Origin: an uncultured Bacteroides sp.
Lineage (GTDB): Bacteria; Bacteroidota; Bacteroidia; Bacteroidales; Bacteroidaceae
DNA: 64,000 nt
Assembly: GCA_900766005.1 (NCBI GenBank)
Contig: CAAFTU010000054.1
Coordinates: forward strand, 1-64,000
Direction of reading: 5' to 3'
Shown here: positions 7,471 to 16,381 of the stretch, piece after piece
Layout: every line of letters begins with the position of its first letter
How positions within the stretch are numbered: the stretch's first letter is position 1
Made by a program: the position numbers and the translations under genes
Notes under the pieces: generated by a model
The model's database searches: none
The model's input: only the letters and a program-made list of their open reading frames with translations
What the model was told of the DNA's origin: nothing

Positions 7471-8625
7471 TTATTCACTTCCTTTGTACGCAGCTATTAT
7501 GTTTTTGCGGAAAGTGTTTAGACTGTATTCGTTCAAGATTGCATTGCGCCCGTTTTCCCCGTATTGTTGAGATAGCTGTTTGTCTTGTATCAGACGGATA
7601 ATAGGTTGTGCTAGGCGAATAGCCATATCGTTTTCGTTTTCTTTATTTAGGTCAACAAGCAGGCCGGCTTGTGTTTGTTGTATGATGGATTGGAGTCCTA
7701 GTGTATTACTTGCCACTATTGGCAGGGCATGCATCATCATTTCCAGTGCAACAAAGCCTAACTCTTCGAATCTTGAAGGTAATACACCTACAGAAGCTAT
7801 GGAATAAAAATCATACAGATTTTTTTTATCAACAAAGCCAGTGAAAGTAGTTTTTCCCAAAATTCCTCTGCATGTTTGTAGTAGTGACGGTAGTGAAGTG
7901 CCTTCACCTGCTATTAACAAATGTACGTTGGGAATCTTCGCCAGAATGATTTTGAATGCTTCAATCAACACTCTTACTCTTTTGTTTTCGTCCAGTCTAC
8001 CTGCGTAGAGGATTATTCTTTCTTTTTCTATACCTAATTGTGTGCGGATGGCAGCCTGTTTTTCTTTAGACAATTCTCTATAGGTATCACGGATACCATG
8101 TGGAATGATAGCTATGTGTGACGGATTGATGCCATATTGTTTCACTAATTGATTACGGCGTTGTTGTGTCAGTACGATAACTTTGTCGCACCATCGCATC
8201 AACTTGGCCTCTTGTTGGGCTACTTTTTCGGAAAACACTCCCGCAATGTCACATTGTGTGTAGTGCACAGTCAATATGACACGTGCTCTGTTGAAGTGTG
8301 ATTTCAGAAATTCAGCCAGTTGGTTGCAATTCATAAAATTTAGGTGGAATATCAATTGTTCTTCAGAGGGTATGTAAGGCCATAGAATGTAGAATGTATT
8401 CCGATAATAGTTCTTTTTGCCATATAGATTCGCTGGAATATAGATGTATTGTATTCCATCATGATTAGCTACTTCTACTTCCTTTTGTTTGGATAGCAGT
8501 TCTACGATGGATATTCGGAAGTTTTTTTCCGTCTGCAATGCTTCTTTCAGACAATCCAAATATGTCCCGATTCCATAATTAGCGGCAATCCCTTTCTCTG
8601 TAAATAAAAATATGTGTGTGTTCAT
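7471..8625 (-). CDS. GT4-type glycosyltransferase of the GG-Bacteroidales peptide system
   Basis: 384 residues. It is a GT-B fold transferase of family GT4: an N-terminal acceptor domain, the linker ILYAGRLDENKRVRVLIEAF, and the donor-site E-x7-E motif in EELGFVALEMMMHALPIVAS. The N-terminal IFLFTEKGIAANYGIGTYL and placement beside the pseudo-radical-SAM gene match, from memory, TIGR04157 (glycosyltransferase, GG-Bacteroidales peptide system). Its ATG overlaps the stop of the LanC-like gene in ATGA (8622-8625), indicating translational coupling. Expected role: transfer of a sugar to the precursor core, whose many Ser, Asn and Cys residues offer acceptors. The donor sugar is unknown. Confidence 0.85.
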   Translation of the reverse strand: MNTHIFLFTEKGIAANYGIGTYLDCLKEALQTEKNFRISIVELLSKQKEVEVANHDGIQYIYIPANLYGKKNYYRNTFYILWPYIPSEEQLIFHLNFMNCNQLAEFLKSHFNRARVILTVHYTQCDIAGVFSEKVAQQEAKLMRWCDKVIVLTQQRRNQLVKQYGINPSHIAIIPHGIRDTYRELSKEKQAAIRTQLGIEKERIILYAGRLDENKRVRVLIEAFKIILAKIPNVHLLIAGEGTSLPSLLQTCRGILGKTTFTGFVDKKNLYDFYSIASVGVLPSRFEELGFVALEMMMHALPIVASNTLGLQSIIQQTQAGLLVDLNKENENDMAIRLAQPIIRLIQDKQLSQQYGENGRNAILNEYSLNTFRKNIIAAYKGSE

Positions 8626-9329
8626 GATAGTATTTCTTTTAGAATCATTCTTGCGATGCCGTTGCTTAGCCCTACCGGGAGGAATTGCAAGTCTCTTGTC
8701 CTGTTAAGATTCGAATTCAGGCTGTTGTCGTCAAGGATAAAAGGTGGAAAGGAAATAGGCTCTTTTTCCACATGTGGTATTTGGTGTAATATTTGTTGTA
8801 GATTTTTGAAAATGTTTTCTTCATTTGCTGGTAGGTTAGGTATGGCTATACACTGTGGCAGACGAACTACCCAACTTTGCAGAAAGTCCATGTCGAAGGG
8901 CAGGTCGGTTTTTTTTGACCGTGTAGCAGATGTCATGCGGTGCCATACATAATAGGCGATTCCTCCTAGACCACTCTTTATGCTATAATCTTTCATTTTG
9001 GCAACATTGACTTCCATTATTTTCAGGTCTATCGCTTCCAAGACTTCGTCAGCGTTTCCTGAGATGTATCCGTGCCCGATTGAATATCCGATGCCCCAGC
9101 CTATTCCGCACAGACCGGATGCAAAGCCCACAGGAATGTCACAATCCAAATCTTCAATGACTTCTTCCAGTAGCATGTCGGCTAACTCTGTGTATATGCG
9201 TTTTTTTGTGTACTGTGCATATTCGTACAGACATATAGCCACTCCGATTTTTCCATAATACAGACTATTGTCAATTGCGTCCGAGCAGCGCAAGATTAGT
9301 TGTTCCACCATTTTATTCATTTGGCCCAT
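8622..9329 (-). CDS. short LanC-like protein
   Basis: 235 residues, about half the length of true LanC cyclases. Three Gly-rich repeat helices are visible: YYGKIGVAICLYEYAQYT (about 24-41), SGLCGIGWGIGYSIGHGYIS (about 71-90) and SGLGGIAYYVWHR (about 116-128). These resemble the inner helices of the LanC (alpha/alpha)6 barrel. The Cys and Cys-His zinc ligands of catalytic LanC are not seen, so lanthionine formation is not supported. The start at 9329 overlaps the pseudo-radical-SAM stop by 17 bases; ATG codons at 9320 and 9311 are alternatives. It is translationally coupled to the GT4 gene. A peptide-holding or scaffold role beside the glycosyltransferase is the best guess, strengthened by the GT2-LanC fusion at 2141-3409. 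Confidence 0.75.
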   Translation of the reverse strand: MGQMNKMVEQLILRCSDAIDNSLYYGKIGVAICLYEYAQYTKKRIYTELADMLLEEVIEDLDCDIPVGFASGLCGIGWGIGYSIGHGYISGNADEVLEAIDLKIMEVNVAKMKDYSIKSGLGGIAYYVWHRMTSATRSKKTDLPFDMDFLQSWVVRLPQCIAIPNLPANEENIFKNLQQILHQIPHVEKEPISFPPFILDDNSLNSNLNRTRDLQFLPVGLSNGIARMILKEILS

Positions 9330-10566
9330 ATATTTCCTTATTAGCGTAGCACATATTCATGATACCCGTATTTAATTCGTAGTTGGATACAGAGGGACAC
9401 AACGACTTGTTTACACAATTTTTACATGTACCTTCATCGCGTGTCATGAACCAAGCTGTCGAGTTGACCATTTCTTTATAGACTAGTTCGCCTAGCGTGT
9501 GGTGCAATATGTTTCCCACTCGTTCACAGTTCACATTTGCATACACATCTCCGGTTGGATATATGGTAAATTTTCCGAAAAAGTTTTCGTTCAGTGTTTG
9601 TCGTCGGAAGATGCAGAGTTTGTCTATAGGGTCGCTTATGATATCTTCCAATTCGTTGAAGATGTAGTCTCTGAAAAAACGTAGGTTCAACCCATTGAAA
9701 TAAGGGGTGATATGGAGTGTGATGTTCATTTGTTGCTGTATTTTTTCTATCCGATTCAGGTCTTCGGGACTTACCACGATGTAATGCCAATCCACAGGCA
9801 TGTCTTTCAGTTCCGCACAACATTTTTGTATACAAGCATCATTATTGCATGCTGACAAGTGAATGACGAAGTCTGTATGGTCATCTACGTATAGCTGTTC
9901 CATTTCTCGGAAGGAAATAGTCGGATGTACGTAAAGACTTTTTTTGAAACAGCATTCTGAGAGATATGGCATTATTTCATCTCTGTTAGTATAATAGCTA
10001 GAATTAAGTAGGTTCACTTTTCCCACCTGGGCTGCGGATAGCTTTTTCAACAAGGTTATGTAGTCTTCCAGTTTCATGCCATTATCGGCAAATGGATAGT
10101 CGTATAGAAATTGTTTGTAGTAGGGTGGCACTTGTTCGCAGAAGTTTGTTCCCGTAGTGGGTAAATAAAGGCTAACCTCGTTTAGGTTCGTCAAAATGTT
10201 ACGTCCGAAAGAAAAAAACTCATCACCTTTTTCTATTCGATTCTTGTTGTCATAAATTCTGCATATAGGTTTCATTATAAATGGTTTACTTATTCCAATT
10301 GGTACTATGTTTCCTGAAAAAGTTTCTACAATTTTATTTGTCCATAGAGATACTTCTCTGCTTTGCAGATCTTCTTCATTAATCTTAGTACAATATCCGT
10401 TGTCGGGATTATTCAGTTCGTTTACAAGTCTGTGTGTTACAGGGTGGTTCTCGTCACATGCTAATCGTATATAAGCAGAGTTTAGCGTGTTGTATATCAC
10501 AACCTCTTCCCTATTGCAGAATAGGAAAGAATATGGTTCTAAGTATAGCCAAAATTGTTTCTTCAT
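9313..10566 (-). CDS. pseudo-radical-SAM protein of the GG-Bacteroidales peptide system
   Basis: 417 residues. The layout is that of a radical SAM/SPASM maturase, but no CxxxCxxC cluster motif exists, so it should not generate the 5'-deoxyadenosyl radical. The C-terminal SPASM-like cysteines remain: TGDVYANVNCERVGN (about 344-358), then CKNCVNKSLCPS in C-x2-C-x5-C spacing. This combination matches, from memory, TIGR04150 (pseudo-rSAM, GG-Bacteroidales). It starts 7 bases after the maturase stop. Likely roles are leader-peptide recognition or stabilising the active maturase; whether it holds an iron-sulfur cluster is open. Confidence 0.85.
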   Translation of the reverse strand: MKKQFWLYLEPYSFLFCNREEVVIYNTLNSAYIRLACDENHPVTHRLVNELNNPDNGYCTKINEEDLQSREVSLWTNKIVETFSGNIVPIGISKPFIMKPICRIYDNKNRIEKGDEFFSFGRNILTNLNEVSLYLPTTGTNFCEQVPPYYKQFLYDYPFADNGMKLEDYITLLKKLSAAQVGKVNLLNSSYYTNRDEIMPYLSECCFKKSLYVHPTISFREMEQLYVDDHTDFVIHLSACNNDACIQKCCAELKDMPVDWHYIVVSPEDLNRIEKIQQQMNITLHITPYFNGLNLRFFRDYIFNELEDIISDPIDKLCIFRRQTLNENFFGKFTIYPTGDVYANVNCERVGNILHHTLGELVYKEMVNSTAWFMTRDEGTCKNCVNKSLCPSVSNYELNTGIMNMCYANKEIYGPNE

Positions 10567-10573
10567 AAGGGTA

Positions 10574-11983
10574 TTAGTCTATGGTGATTTCTTGCAATAT
10601 TTTTTGATAGGATTCCGGTTGGTTTTCTAGCATGGTAATGAACTTAGCAAAATATTTATGTCTAAGTTTCTTTTTGGACCGGAACATTAGGCAGTTCGGT
10701 TTTCCGTCTTTTTCTTTCATAAGGAAAACGCATTGTCCGCAGTTCTCTGCTTGGACACATTCCATACATAGGGGTATCAGATGCTTGTATTTCTTTTCAT
10801 AAAACTGTACTATTTTTTCTAGATTAATTTCTACCTGTCCGTTATGTACGTACCCCAATGTTGCTTGATGACCTATTTTCTCACAGGGAAGAATTTTTCC
10901 ATTTACAGTCAAGAATATTTTTCGGTTGAATGGAGAACATGTTCCGGTCGGTATGTATAGTCGTGACCGTGTACGCTGAAAAAGTTCCATATAAGTATGA
11001 AACGTATTGGTTGAAAATGCATCAATAAATGAGTTTAATTGCAAAAAGTTAGGAGATAGTGATAACTTTTGTTGTAGCGGTTCGTAGTCGATGGCTTGTT
11101 CGAAACTTTTGAATTTGTTTGTGAACATGGCTTGAAATTCAGCTACTTTTTCCTCAGCAATGCCATTTGTCGTTAGTTCACCGATTCTTGGAATTTTACC
11201 GAATGTTTCCCATATGAAGGCGGTGGCTTCTTTTACCGAATTCCGGTTGTGTAGCACGGCATTGAATGATACATTTTTCTCGAAAAAATCTGGATGTGTT
11301 TCTTTTAGTTTTAGTATGTTGGATACTACGATATCGAAAGATGGCTTTCCGCTCTTAGTCACGCGGTAGCTGTCGTTATATTTGTTTCCGTCTAGGCTTA
11401 TAAGTAGGTGGAATTCTTTTTCTGCTAGATAGTCCATATATCTGTCTAAAAGGATAGCATTGGTCGTCATGTTATACATGAACTTTGTTGATGGTAAGTT
11501 TAATTGTTCCAAGTAATAAATGATTTCTTGGATTAGTTTAAAGTTCATCAAAGGTTCTCCACCATAGAATCCGATTGTTATTCGGTTATTGTGAGAGATG
11601 TTCAGTTCTGAGTTCCAAAATTGATACAGATAGTCAATTAAAACTTTCACGTTTTCAAACTTCTGTTTCTTGTTGTTTCGTGCATCGTAATTCCCATATA
11701 AATTACCGTAACCGCAATATCTACATGCCAAGTTACATTCGTCAGTTACCTCTATTAATAGCTGTCGTAGATTTGCCAGATTCTCTTTCAGTAATTGCAC
11801 GGGATAAGTCGGCGTGAATTGTATATTATTTCCCTTCATTTGATAGGTCTCATTCCAAAATTTCCATCTTTTTTCCCTATTTTCATCATTTTCTTCCGGA
11901 GGCAAGTAGTGAAAATTCCGCTTACTCTCTAGAAAGGCATAGCGATTGCCATTACTGCTTATAATATCGTCATTCTTTTTCAT
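10574..11983 (-). CDS. radical SAM/SPASM peptide maturase, GG-Bacteroidales type
   Basis: 469 residues. CNLACRYC supplies the 4Fe-4S ligands Cys83, Cys87 and Cys90. GFYGGEPLMNF is the GGE-type SAM-binding motif, and ISLDGNKYNDSYR is the usual downstream strand of peptide maturases. The C-terminal SPASM region has GTCSPF, GKILPCEK, CMECVQAENCGQC (C-x2-C-x5-C-x2-C) and a final NCLMF cysteine, enough for two auxiliary clusters. The first 70 residues could hold a RiPP-recognition-like region. It is the first intact gene of a tight minus-strand operon with the pseudo-rSAM, LanC-like and GT4 genes. The substrate is inferred to be the two GG precursors; the bond formed (thioether, C-C or epimerisation) cannot be told from sequence. 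Confidence 0.92.
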   Translation of the reverse strand: MKKNDDIISSNGNRYAFLESKRNFHYLPPEENDENREKRWKFWNETYQMKGNNIQFTPTYPVQLLKENLANLRQLLIEVTDECNLACRYCGYGNLYGNYDARNNKKQKFENVKVLIDYLYQFWNSELNISHNNRITIGFYGGEPLMNFKLIQEIIYYLEQLNLPSTKFMYNMTTNAILLDRYMDYLAEKEFHLLISLDGNKYNDSYRVTKSGKPSFDIVVSNILKLKETHPDFFEKNVSFNAVLHNRNSVKEATAFIWETFGKIPRIGELTTNGIAEEKVAEFQAMFTNKFKSFEQAIDYEPLQQKLSLSPNFLQLNSFIDAFSTNTFHTYMELFQRTRSRLYIPTGTCSPFNRKIFLTVNGKILPCEKIGHQATLGYVHNGQVEINLEKIVQFYEKKYKHLIPLCMECVQAENCGQCVFLMKEKDGKPNCLMFRSKKKLRHKYFAKFITMLENQPESYQKILQEITID

Positions 11984-12110
11984 AAGTATTGATGCTATTA
12001 ATGATTTCTTTTATTCAATATCGCATAAGTATTTTGTAAAAATAGATTGTTGGATATTCAGAAATTTGAGACTATTATAGAGGTCTTTCAAGGATTGTTT
12101 TCTGTCAAGA

Positions 12111-12446
12111 TCAACAAATCATTTGGGTTCTACATAGGTAATTGTATTTAATCCAAAGCCAAAGTATACTTTCGAAAGCAAATTTCTTCACTTCATTGAT
12201 TATTATTATATAATATGCATTTTTCATAGTGCGTTTGTTGATGATAATCTGATTTATTATCATAGCAGTGCGCAGATACATGTTTTTTGTATTAGTGTTA
12301 GGGTTGTATATGCCCTTGAAGCGGAAATCATAGGACTTAGGCATTTCATTGTTTTTCCTTCTACACGAAACTATCGAAGGTAGAAGCATAAATGCATAAG
12401 TAGCAAATAGCTTTTCAAGTTTGTTGTACCAGGGAAACTGCCTCAT
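12111..12446 (-). pseudogene. decayed, internally deleted propeller lipoprotein
   Basis: 111 residues. It starts with a lipoprotein-like signal ending LLPSIVSC and then jumps to a segment that aligns with the last third of the propeller lipoproteins. NPNTNTKNMYLRTAMI parallels GPNNNPKYMHKFTVMI, and IIINKRTMKNAYYIII parallels IIVDKHTLKGAFYEIK, with WLW against WTW further on. The central blades and the conserved C-terminal end are missing. I read it as the remnant of a third, more diverged family member. It sits directly upstream of the maturase operon, and its leader region may still supply that operon's promoter. No precursor gene survives next to it. It could instead be a short expressed protein. 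Confidence 0.55.
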
Positions 12447-12880
12447 AGTGACTTAAATTTTGGTGCAAAGTACGAAAAAAAAATATGTTTTCCAAAATAT
12501 TATATCGTTTTTTACAGAATAAGAACTTTATACGTAAATATATTCAAGGAAATTATTGTTGTTTCCCATAAAAAAGTTAACTTAATGGCGTAATTTAAAT
12601 AATACCATGCAAGGAACTGATTATATATTGGCGCAGTTTTGCTTCTTTTGCAGCTTCTATTATATTATCAAGAAGCAGCAAGCGGCATTTGCATATCTTC
12701 ACCACAATGCATTTATTTCCTAAAAAGCAATTGTCATTTTTCACAATGTCATATTGCTGTTAGGTAACGAATGGAATGTCATTCTGCTGGGCAAATGCTG
12801 GATAATGGATTGTTGTTGATAGATGAAATGTCTGCATATGATGATTAGTATATCTATTGTTAAATTTATTGTGTTATGTT
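12447..12880. other. AT-rich divergent intergenic region
   Basis: No gene is visible in these 434 bases, which separate minus-strand maturase genes from the plus-strand glycosyltransferase/efflux operon. The minus strand reads GTACTTTG at 12473-12466, a partial match to the Bacteroides -7 box just upstream of the propeller remnant, and could drive the maturase operon. No perfect TAnnTTTG box facing the plus-strand operon was found. Confidence 0.5.
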
Positions 12881-14239
12881 ATGAAAAATGATGATTATTA
12901 TATTGCATATAATGAGGAGCTGGAGAAGAGGGTGGACGTTTTTCTCCGTGACTCTGGAACTTGTTTGGGGAATCTCGATGTCAGAAAACCTTTGCAGACA
13001 TTTTTATTTGATAGGTTGTCTATAGAGCGAGAAGAATATTGTCGCTGTAGACAGCAGGGATTGGATACTAAAGCAGCTATGATGAGGGTTGATTGTTTTT
13101 TTGATGCTATGCGTAAAAGACCTCTCCGAAAATATGATGATGCTGTTCCGATTTTGACAGATATTCATCTGCATCCGTGGTATGAAGTATTGGGTGGCTA
13201 CAAAGGTGTGATACTTGTTTATGTGTCCAATGTTGGTCAGTTCCAATATATATTGCCGCTGCTGCGTAAATTTGATGTACCTGTCATGCTCTTGTTTGAA
13301 TATAATCTTATAGACGAGACAGACTTGCCAGATTGTTTGACTGTTTTGATGATGGAGTTCTCTGTGCATCGGATGTTTCATTATCCGGTGTTCGAAGCTC
13401 GCTATCCTTTAATATTTCATTATGTCAATACATTTGACATTCTGCTTCAAATATTACACCCCTCTGCTATTCTCTGTCTTGAAGGAAGCCGGTGGCAGGA
13501 ACAATTGTTGGCTGTTGTTGCTTCTAATCGAGGAACACCTTCTTGCTGTATGCAACAAGGATGGCCTTCTACTGTGCAGGCTGGTTTCCGGGACATGCCG
13601 TTTCGTTATTACTTCACCTGGGGGGAATTCTTTTCTGCCTTGTGGAAGGCAAGCAACCCCTTTACACGCTTTATACCATGTGGTTACCTTTATGATACAA
13701 CTCGTTTCCGGCAAACATCTCGCGACAGCGTGGTATTTTTTTTACCTTCTGCATGCAGTATTTTAGATACAGATTTGTTCAGCAGATTGCTGAAAATGAT
13801 TACTAAGGTGGCGCATAGTTATCCTAATATCAAGATCTCTGTTTGTGAGCATCCTGATTACCAATTAAAAGATGTAGTGAAAAATCATTGGGCAGACATG
13901 CCTAATATTCAGATCGTCACCAATATTCCACTTCCAGAAGTGTATGCACGTGCTCGTGTTGTGGTATCTTGTTATGCTTCCGCATTGATAGAATGCTTGT
14001 TATATGCTTGTGTTCCTGTGGCATTTATTCCCGAATCTCATTTATTGTCCTATTTTGACGTTAAGCAAAATGGATGTGGATTTGTAACTTGCACAACGGA
14101 AGAACTTTATAGTTGCCTTCAAGATATTTTAGACGGAGTGTATCCCTATATTGCATTTGAAAACACTTTGGATAATTCTTGTGTGGGGGATGCAGCGATA
14201 GAAAAAATCGTGGAATTTTTTAATGAATTATCAATATGA
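12881..14239 (+). CDS. GT-B-like glycosyltransferase, family uncertain
   Basis: 452 residues from ATG 12881 (an upstream TTG at 12857 is less likely). The first ~200 residues contain two Rossmann-like strands (GVILVYVSNVGQFQYILPLL, FDVPVMLLFEYN). The second half reads CCMQQGWPSTVQAGF, YYFTWGEFFSALW, then VCEHPDYQ and a donor-site-like ARVVVSCYASALIECLLYACVPVAFIPES. This resembles GT-B transferases that act on polysaccharides or teichoic-acid-like polymers, but I do not recognise a specific family. It overlaps the next GT2 gene in ATGA (14236-14239), so both are made together. A second pair of sugar transferases in the island fits a glycosylated peptide or an island-specific glycan. Confidence 0.6.
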   Translation: MKNDDYYIAYNEELEKRVDVFLRDSGTCLGNLDVRKPLQTFLFDRLSIEREEYCRCRQQGLDTKAAMMRVDCFFDAMRKRPLRKYDDAVPILTDIHLHPWYEVLGGYKGVILVYVSNVGQFQYILPLLRKFDVPVMLLFEYNLIDETDLPDCLTVLMMEFSVHRMFHYPVFEARYPLIFHYVNTFDILLQILHPSAILCLEGSRWQEQLLAVVASNRGTPSCCMQQGWPSTVQAGFRDMPFRYYFTWGEFFSALWKASNPFTRFIPCGYLYDTTRFRQTSRDSVVFFLPSACSILDTDLFSRLLKMITKVAHSYPNIKISVCEHPDYQLKDVVKNHWADMPNIQIVTNIPLPEVYARARVVVSCYASALIECLLYACVPVAFIPESHLLSYFDVKQNGCGFVTCTTEELYSCLQDILDGVYPYIAFENTLDNSCVGDAAIEKIVEFFNELSI

Positions 14240-15216
14240 CAATGACACAGATTGCTACTCTTTCCGTCATCGTGCCAGTTTTTAATACATTACCTTATTT
14301 AGGTGTCTGCCTGAAATCTTTGGAGAATCAGACTTTGGTAGGATTAGAAGTCGTTTTGGTGGATGATGGATCTACTGATGGTTCTAGCTGGGTGCTTCGG
14401 GAGCAAGCACGGAAAGATTCGCGTTTTCGCTATGTCAGACAGAATAATGGAGGTTTGTCTGTAGCACGAAATACTGGCTTAGTTGTTGCACGAGGTCGTT
14501 ATGTGACTTTTGTGGATAGTGATGACTGGGTAGCTAGACCAGACAGTCTTGAAAGACTTTATAGGGCTGCCGTAGCGGCAGAGGCCGATATTGCAGTAGG
14601 GAACACCTTGACCGTTTTTCCGGACGGCCGGAAGAATTTATGGGCTGAACGTTTGTTTCATGTTTCCATACCTGGAGAAATAATGGATGGTAAATGTTTT
14701 TTCACCCGAATGTTTCAAATTGGGAATTATGTTCCAATGTCTTGCAATTATTTGTATAAACGTGATTTTATTAATGGACATGATTTTTCGTTTGTTCCAG
14801 AGCTGATACACGAAGATGAATTGTGGACCCCTTTGGTACTTACAACTGCACACCGAGTAGTTTATACAGACATCAAACATTATTGCTATTATCAACGCGA
14901 AGGTTCCATTATGTCTGCGACTCCTTCCGTTCGTCGGATTATTTCCCTGCAGGAGATTATAAATCGGTTGTTAGCACATGCTGGGGCGTTTGCTGAAAAT
15001 GAGGTGGAAATACTCACTGCTTTCTATTTTAACATTTTAAGACTTTTCCGGATTGCATGTACATTACCTGTAGAAGAGGTTAACCGGCTTCCTCTTTACG
15101 ATGTGGCGGGAGAGTTGATGGCTATTTGTAGACTTCCATACATGTGTAGAGTAGTTAATTTTTATGGTGACTGTATTTTGAACTCAATGCGTGTATGTTA
15201 TGGCAAATTGAGATGA
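14236..15216 (+). CDS. GT2 family glycosyltransferase
   Basis: 326 residues of GT-A fold, family GT2. LSVIVPVFNTLPYLGVCLKSL is the nucleotide-binding start, VVLVDDGSTDGS the first acidic motif, GGLSVARNTGL the ribose-contact loop, and VTFVDSDDW the DxD metal site. HEDELWTP supplies the ED catalytic-base motif. It is translationally coupled (ATGA) to the GT-B-like gene upstream and lies 73 bases before the RND adaptor gene. Acceptor and sugar are unknown; association with the peptide system rests on position only. Confidence 0.9.
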   Translation: MTMTQIATLSVIVPVFNTLPYLGVCLKSLENQTLVGLEVVLVDDGSTDGSSWVLREQARKDSRFRYVRQNNGGLSVARNTGLVVARGRYVTFVDSDDWVARPDSLERLYRAAVAAEADIAVGNTLTVFPDGRKNLWAERLFHVSIPGEIMDGKCFFTRMFQIGNYVPMSCNYLYKRDFINGHDFSFVPELIHEDELWTPLVLTTAHRVVYTDIKHYCYYQREGSIMSATPSVRRIISLQEIINRLLAHAGAFAENEVEILTAFYFNILRLFRIACTLPVEEVNRLPLYDVAGELMAICRLPYMCRVVNFYGDCILNSMRVCYGKLR

Positions 15217-15289
15217 AAAATAGTATGAAATATATAGTAATGTGGAATAAAGTTCATATTTTAGACCCATACAAAAGTGTATTAAAGTC

Positions 15290-16369
15290 ATGAGAAACAG
15301 AAAAGACAGATTAGAAATTACTCATTGGTGTATCGGGGCTACCTTGTTACTTGTAGCATGCTCTAGTGGTAGCGGTGAACAGAAACAAGGAGTGGAAACC
15401 ATATTGCCTTCACAGGTAAACGAAGTTTCAGTCATTACGCTGAAAAAAAATGCTTTCAACCATGAACTGGTGAGTAATGGTAAGATAACAGCTTCGCAAT
15501 ATGCAGACTTGTCGTTTCGGATTACATCTGAGCCGCTGGCACATATCTATATGAAGAATGGTGATTCTGTAAAGAAAGGGCAGAAGATAGCTGAACTTGA
15601 TTTGTTTACTTTACAGAATAGTTTGGAGAAGGCCGAGATAGCACTTAATCAATCGGAACTTGAAATGAAAGATGTGTTGATTGGGCAGGGGTATGCCCCC
15701 GACCGTCTGCAGGAAATTCCGAAAGATATTATTCAGCTTGCTGAGGTGAAAAGCGGTTATGCTCAGAGTCGTGCAGCTTATAAAATGGCAAAGTTTGAAC
15801 TGGAACAGGCTGTGATTACAGCGCCATTCGATGGAGTAGTAGCTAATCTTGAATCTCGTAGTTTCAACCGCCCTGATGGTTCGAAACCTTTATGTCGTGT
15901 GATTGGAAGCGGAGGAATGGAGGTTGCTTTTAAGGTGTTGGAAAGCGAACTACCGCTTCTCAAACGGGGAGATAAGGTGGAGATTATTCCGTTTGCCGGT
16001 ACGGTCGGTTCATGTAGTGGCACAGTGTCGGAAATCAATCCGCTAGTGGACGAGAATGGTTTGGTAAGTGTAAGGGCAAAGTTGAATGGTGAGGTGAAGC
16101 TATTTGATGGGATGAATGTACGTGTCAGCGTGAAGCGTAAGGTTCCCGACCAGTTTGTTGTACCAAAAACTGCCGTCGTGTTGCGAACAGGTAAGCAAGT
16201 GATATTTACTCTGAAGGATGGTAAAGCGATGTGGAATTATGTGACCACTGGATTGGAGAATATGACTGAGTATACCGTGACGGGCGACGGTATGGAGGAA
16301 GGGATACAAGTTATCGTGACTGGAAATGTAAATTTAGCTCACGAGACTCCGGTAAAAGTGATGCCTTAA
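15290..16369 (+). CDS. RND efflux periplasmic adaptor (membrane fusion) lipoprotein
   Basis: 359 residues. A lipoprotein signal ends LLVAC (Cys near residue 24). The MFP architecture follows: a lipoyl half-motif (IYMKNGDSVKKGQKIAELD), an alpha-hairpin (about 105-170, SLEKAEIALNQSELEMK), the second lipoyl half (AVITAPFDGVVANLE), a beta-barrel and a membrane-proximal domain ending TGNVNLAHETPVKVMP. It bridges an inner-membrane RND pump and an outer-membrane channel. The permease gene begins 12 bases later, and an OMF and a second RND permease follow, so this adaptor probably serves both permeases. Confidence 0.92.
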   Translation: MRNRKDRLEITHWCIGATLLLVACSSGSGEQKQGVETILPSQVNEVSVITLKKNAFNHELVSNGKITASQYADLSFRITSEPLAHIYMKNGDSVKKGQKIAELDLFTLQNSLEKAEIALNQSELEMKDVLIGQGYAPDRLQEIPKDIIQLAEVKSGYAQSRAAYKMAKFELEQAVITAPFDGVVANLESRSFNRPDGSKPLCRVIGSGGMEVAFKVLESELPLLKRGDKVEIIPFAGTVGSCSGTVSEINPLVDENGLVSVRAKLNGEVKLFDGMNVRVSVKRKVPDQFVVPKTAVVLRTGKQVIFTLKDGKAMWNYVTTGLENMTEYTVTGDGMEEGIQVIVTGNVNLAHETPVKVMP

Positions 16370-16381
16370 ACCTTGGGTGAG

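Noticed and set aside
8622..9329. Functional lanthionine cyclase
   Set aside because: The protein is about half LanC length, with no Cys...Cys-His zinc ligands, and no LanB or LanM dehydratase is in the window.
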